Origin: Phlyctochytrium arcticum
Taxonomy: Eukaryota; Chytridiomycota; Chytridiomycetes; Chytridiales; Chytridiaceae
Length of the DNA: 29,188 bases
Assembly: GCA_025602905.1 (NCBI GenBank)
Contig: JAHLKI010000082.1
Coordinates: 1-29,188 of the forward strand
Reading direction: 5' to 3'
Positions 26,446-29,188 of this stretch are shown here, piece after piece. Numbering within the stretch: position 1 is the stretch's first letter; each line of letters opens with the position of its first letter. Position numbers and translations under genes: made by a program. The notes beneath the pieces were generated by a model that saw only the letters and a list, made by a program, of their open reading frames with translations, was not told where the DNA came from and ran no database searches.

Positions 26446-29188
26446 ATGAGTCGGATCCATGCCAAACGCTCCGGATCAAGATCCAATAGCTATGATCCAC
26501 CACCACCTCCCTACAAACACCCCTCACCCAGGTCTCGCTCAAGTTCCAATTCTGCAGCAGCATCATCAACAACATCAACTACTCCAAGACACGCATCCCC
26601 GCTTCCCCCCTCCTCCTCATCTAAACCTTTGGTTCATTCGACCATGACGACACGATCACCAACACCGGCTTCAGCAGCAGCAACATTTACAGCTCAAGAA
26701 CAAGTTTTGCCGTCTAGTCGGCATACCAGGGAGTTCAAGACATTAGAGATTTTGACTCGGGTTACCACGACTGCTACGCCATACCCAACACCCCCATCAT
26801 CCGTCCCATCACTCCCCATTCTGCCGTTTTCATCATCGTCATTTTCTGAATCAACAACTGTGACTTTACATCCCACCACCACTGTACCCTTCCCATCAAC
26901 CATTACCCTGTCACACGATGAATATGGCCGAGAGTCAGATTCGGCCACCGATTCCCCAATAACAACAACGATAGCGACCGAAACGGCTATTCCACCATCT
27001 TCAACAACACTGGCGGTTTATGAAGGTCTGGATGTGAAAATTCCCGAAAAGTCGCAGTCGCATGATGTACCAAGTTCGACCGTAAAGGTGAATGAATCAT
27101 CGTCACCTGAAAGCACAGCGGAGCAGCAGCAGAAATCACCACCACCAGCCGAGTCGACCTCAGATGCGGATATATTTACGGTCGCACATGCGGATGATGA
27201 ACCGACTCGGACGACAGTAGTGGTGGAGGAAACGGCGGTTCCCACGAATGACATGGGACAGAAACGGATGCCAGCGGCACCACCAGAATTAACTGCTGCT
27301 GCTGAACCGGATGTGGGCAATCAACAGGATTCAAGTCAGGAACCCACATGGACGACGACACTGGAGGAAACGGCGGTACCGACGAACGACATGGGCCAGC
27401 AACGGAGACCGGCCCCTCAACCATCCCAACCCCCCAGTACAACCGCCTGGAAGATCCAGCGACTACCATCATCAGAAGAAGGCCAACCCGAGGAAATGCC
27501 ACAACCCACTCAGACGCCGGTCGCCAGTGAGGGTCCAATCATATCCGGGGGTTATTTTCCAACTGATTCAGAAACGGCTTCTCCACCCTCTTCAACGCCG
27601 GTCGTTGGTAATGAGAATGAGGGCACCCAAGAAAAAGAACAACGGAAAGGCGAGTCGGACGATCGGGATTATCCTCCGGCCACACCTGAACCGACCGGTA
27701 CAGAAACATTTGGTGGATTTTTGCCGCCGGGAACTAAACTCCCATCAGAGTCGTCTCCTTCTACTTTTACCCCACTTCCAGCAACTAATTCAAAGTTTAA
27801 CAAAAAGGCGCCACCGCAGCCCTCCACAACCGAACCTCCCATTCCTACTGGAGGATTTTTACCCCCCTCTCGCCCAACCACCCCTGTACCGACAGAGGAA
27901 GTCCCCGGTCCAATCGTCGGGGCAGCCCCTCCTTCTGCACCTCAACCCTCTGAGCCCTCTGCACCGCGACCGCAATTTACCATTTTGACTGAACCAGGGG
28001 ATGTGGTTGAGGAGGACATGCCGGTTGACCAAGCTGACGAAGAGATGTCGTCGGCGCAGAATCTACCCCCACCGGACGTACCCACTTCGCCTCGAGCACG
28101 GATTCCCTCCCGTCCCCAAGTTTCGTCTACGCCCCTACCAGAATCTGACACCGGCGATGAAGTTCCTGACCCGGTTGACGACGGATCAGCGCTACCAGAG
28201 CCGACAGTACGTCCCTTCATCAGGATCGCAACCAAACAAGGAGACCAAGGGGCGTCACCTGGCGATGTTGTGACAACAAGCATGGAAAACGAAGGCACCG
28301 CAGAGGCGCAACCGACTCCGACCACCGTCACGCCAACTTCCCAGACCCCAACGATGTTTGCTTCGTCGGCCTGGAAAAAACTCAAGGATCTGATTGTGAG
28401 TTTTTCGGGGACGGGGGGATCAAAGGACAAGGCCAAGGAGGGTGTTACCGCGCCTGGAGATCCACCAACAACACTTGGGCCGGATGGAACAACGCCCGTT
28501 GCGGGAATAGTCCCTACTCAATTTGGGCCAGGATCCACTCCGGCATCCACCCCCATCGCTGGATCGCCCTTTGTTATTCCACTCCCTGGGTTTGGATCCC
28601 CTATCGCAGCTCCGCCCGCTCAAGATGGAGCCGCCGTTCCGGCCTTGCAGCAGACGGGGGGAGGGTTAGGTCCCATATCGTTGAACCGGGCGCCGGTCGA
28701 TGTTGGCACGGGGAATGGTGGTCCTGGGGATGTATTCAACGGCGACGTGTTTGGGGTCGGATCGGGTGGCGGATCAGGAAATGGAAATGGAGGAGGATCG
28801 AATAATGCCGGTGATGGGAATCCCGGACTCGTCCCACCCCGCCCCATCAACAACAATGGCCCGCAATTCGGAGCACCCACCTCACCCAACAACCCAAACA
28901 ACCCAGCGGTGCCCAATACTCCCAGCAATCAATCCTCGTCGTCAAAGAGCTGGTCGCCCATGATGGGCATGGCCGGACTGGCACTGGTGTTTGTAGTGGC
29001 GGTTGTGGCCGTGGTCGGGTACAAGAAACGACAACGGGTGGGTCCTGCGCCTTCCAAAAAAGAGCAACGGCGAAAAGGAGGTAATGATATGCCTCCCATT
29101 ACGGAAGAAGAAGGCAATGTCTCAATGTGGTCGTCGGGTCAGAGGACAAGTATATCTGCTCAATCGGCCATTACGGAACTGGAATCGA
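26446..29188 (+). CDS. Ser/Thr/Pro/Gly-rich single-pass membrane protein, 3' end outside window
   Basis: A single frame runs without a stop for 914 codons and leaves the window. The long N-terminal part is of low complexity: Ser/Thr/Pro-rich, then acidic and Pro-rich, then Gly/Asn-rich. A near-repeat encoding EETAVPTNDMGQ occurs twice (27199-27276 and 27340-27414), and GGYFP, GGFLPPG and GGFLPPS mark another repeat. A membrane helix (MMGMAGLALVFVVAVVAVVG) at about residues 838-858 is followed by a basic stop-transfer stretch KKRQR and a hydrophilic tail. This layout resembles fungal cell-wall sensors or mucin-like proteins (Mid2/Wsc type): glycosylated outside, short tail inside. No signal peptide is seen after the ATG at 26446, so either the N-terminus lies in an unrecognised upstream exon or the helix serves as anchor. 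The function is inferred only from layout. Confidence 0.7.
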   Translation, partial: MSRIHAKRSGSRSNSYDPPPPPYKHPSPRSRSSSNSAAASSTTSTTPRHASPLPPSSSSKPLVHSTMTTRSPTPASAAATFTAQEQVLPSSRHTREFKTLEILTRVTTTATPYPTPPSSVPSLPILPFSSSSFSESTTVTLHPTTTVPFPSTITLSHDEYGRESDSATDSPITTTIATETAIPPSSTTLAVYEGLDVKIPEKSQSHDVPSSTVKVNESSSPESTAEQQQKSPPPAESTSDADIFTVAHADDEPTRTTVVVEETAVPTNDMGQKRMPAAPPELTAAAEPDVGNQQDSSQEPTWTTTLEETAVPTNDMGQQRRPAPQPSQPPSTTAWKIQRLPSSEEGQPEEMPQPTQTPVASEGPIISGGYFPTDSETASPPSSTPVVGNENEGTQEKEQRKGESDDRDYPPATPEPTGTETFGGFLPPGTKLPSESSPSTFTPLPATNSKFNKKAPPQPSTTEPPIPTGGFLPPSRPTTPVPTEEVPGPIVGAAPPSAPQPSEPSAPRPQFTILTEPGDVVEEDMPVDQADEEMSSAQNLPPPDVPTSPRARIPSRPQVSSTPLPESDTGDEVPDPVDDGSALPEPTVRPFIRIATKQGDQGASPGDVVTTSMENEGTAEAQPTPTTVTPTSQTPTMFASSAWKKLKDLIVSFSGTGGSKDKAKEGVTAPGDPPTTLGPDGTTPVAGIVPTQFGPGSTPASTPIAGSPFVIPLPGFGSPIAAPPAQDGAAVPALQQTGGGLGPISLNRAPVDVGTGNGGPGDVFNGDVFGVGSGGGSGNGNGGGSNNAGDGNPGLVPPRPINNNGPQFGAPTSPNNPNNPAVPNTPSNQSSSSKSWSPMMGMAGLALVFVVAVVAVVGYKKRQRVGPAPSKKEQRRKGGNDMPPITEEEGNVSMWSSGQRTSISAQSAITELES

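Noticed and set aside
1..29188. tRNA or rRNA genes
   Set aside because: I looked for T-arm-like GGTTCRA sequences with matching acceptor stems and found none that folded by eye. A dedicated scan could still find one.

Overview
The window looks like nuclear DNA of a filamentous fungus. Its genes carry short GT-AG introns of about 50-75 bases. The proteins are typical fungal types: small secreted GPI-tailed proteins, a septin-family GTPase, a diacylglycerol-lipase-type lipase and a Ser/Thr/Pro-rich membrane protein. The decayed transposon fragments are also of kinds common in fungi. I cannot place it to phylum from sequence alone.

Layout. 1-2.3 kb is gene-poor. A small GPI-anchored-type gene lies at 2400-2841 (+). 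From 3.8 to 7.5 kb there is a graveyard of mobile and viral DNA: a MULE transposase relic, an unknown coding relic present twice, a Harbinger N-terminal fragment, a Tc1/mariner-type HTH fragment frameshifted by a 23-bp tandem duplication, and a nearly complete Rep gene of a CRESS-DNA virus (Geminiviridae/Genomoviridae-like, with GRS region) carrying one frameshift. An antisense open frame ends 4 bases beyond the Rep stop. 7.5-10.2 kb holds only decayed repeats. A second small secreted, Cys-containing gene (four exons) is at 10263-11004 (+).

11.6-20.2 kb is the conserved block: an SH3-septin fusion (11639-14000, +, four exons), a PLP-dependent serine/threonine dehydratase (14331-15521, +, two exons), a large sn1-specific diacylglycerol-lipase-like protein (18553-15819, -, four exons assembled from separate open frames) and a MAT2B/RmlD-like SDR protein (20157-18880, -, six exons).

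20.9-24 kb is a second unstable region. It has a 53-codon gene fragment, an 835-bp minisatellite of alternating 26- and 35-bp units, a second and more broken Rep relic split by a ~440-bp foreign segment, and a copia Gag-like relic. 24-26.4 kb is non-coding, with three clustered ACGCGT sites and a long pyrimidine-rich leader. The window ends inside a long Pro/Ser/Thr/Gly-rich single-pass membrane protein gene (26446 to the right edge, +).

The main points of interest are the two diverged Rep relics, the SH3-septin fusion, the higher-order minisatellite abutting one Rep relic, and an over-represented TACTCGAGTA palindrome. Exon joins were worked out by hand from splice signals, reading phase and expected protein continuity. 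Family assignments come from motif recognition, not searches.
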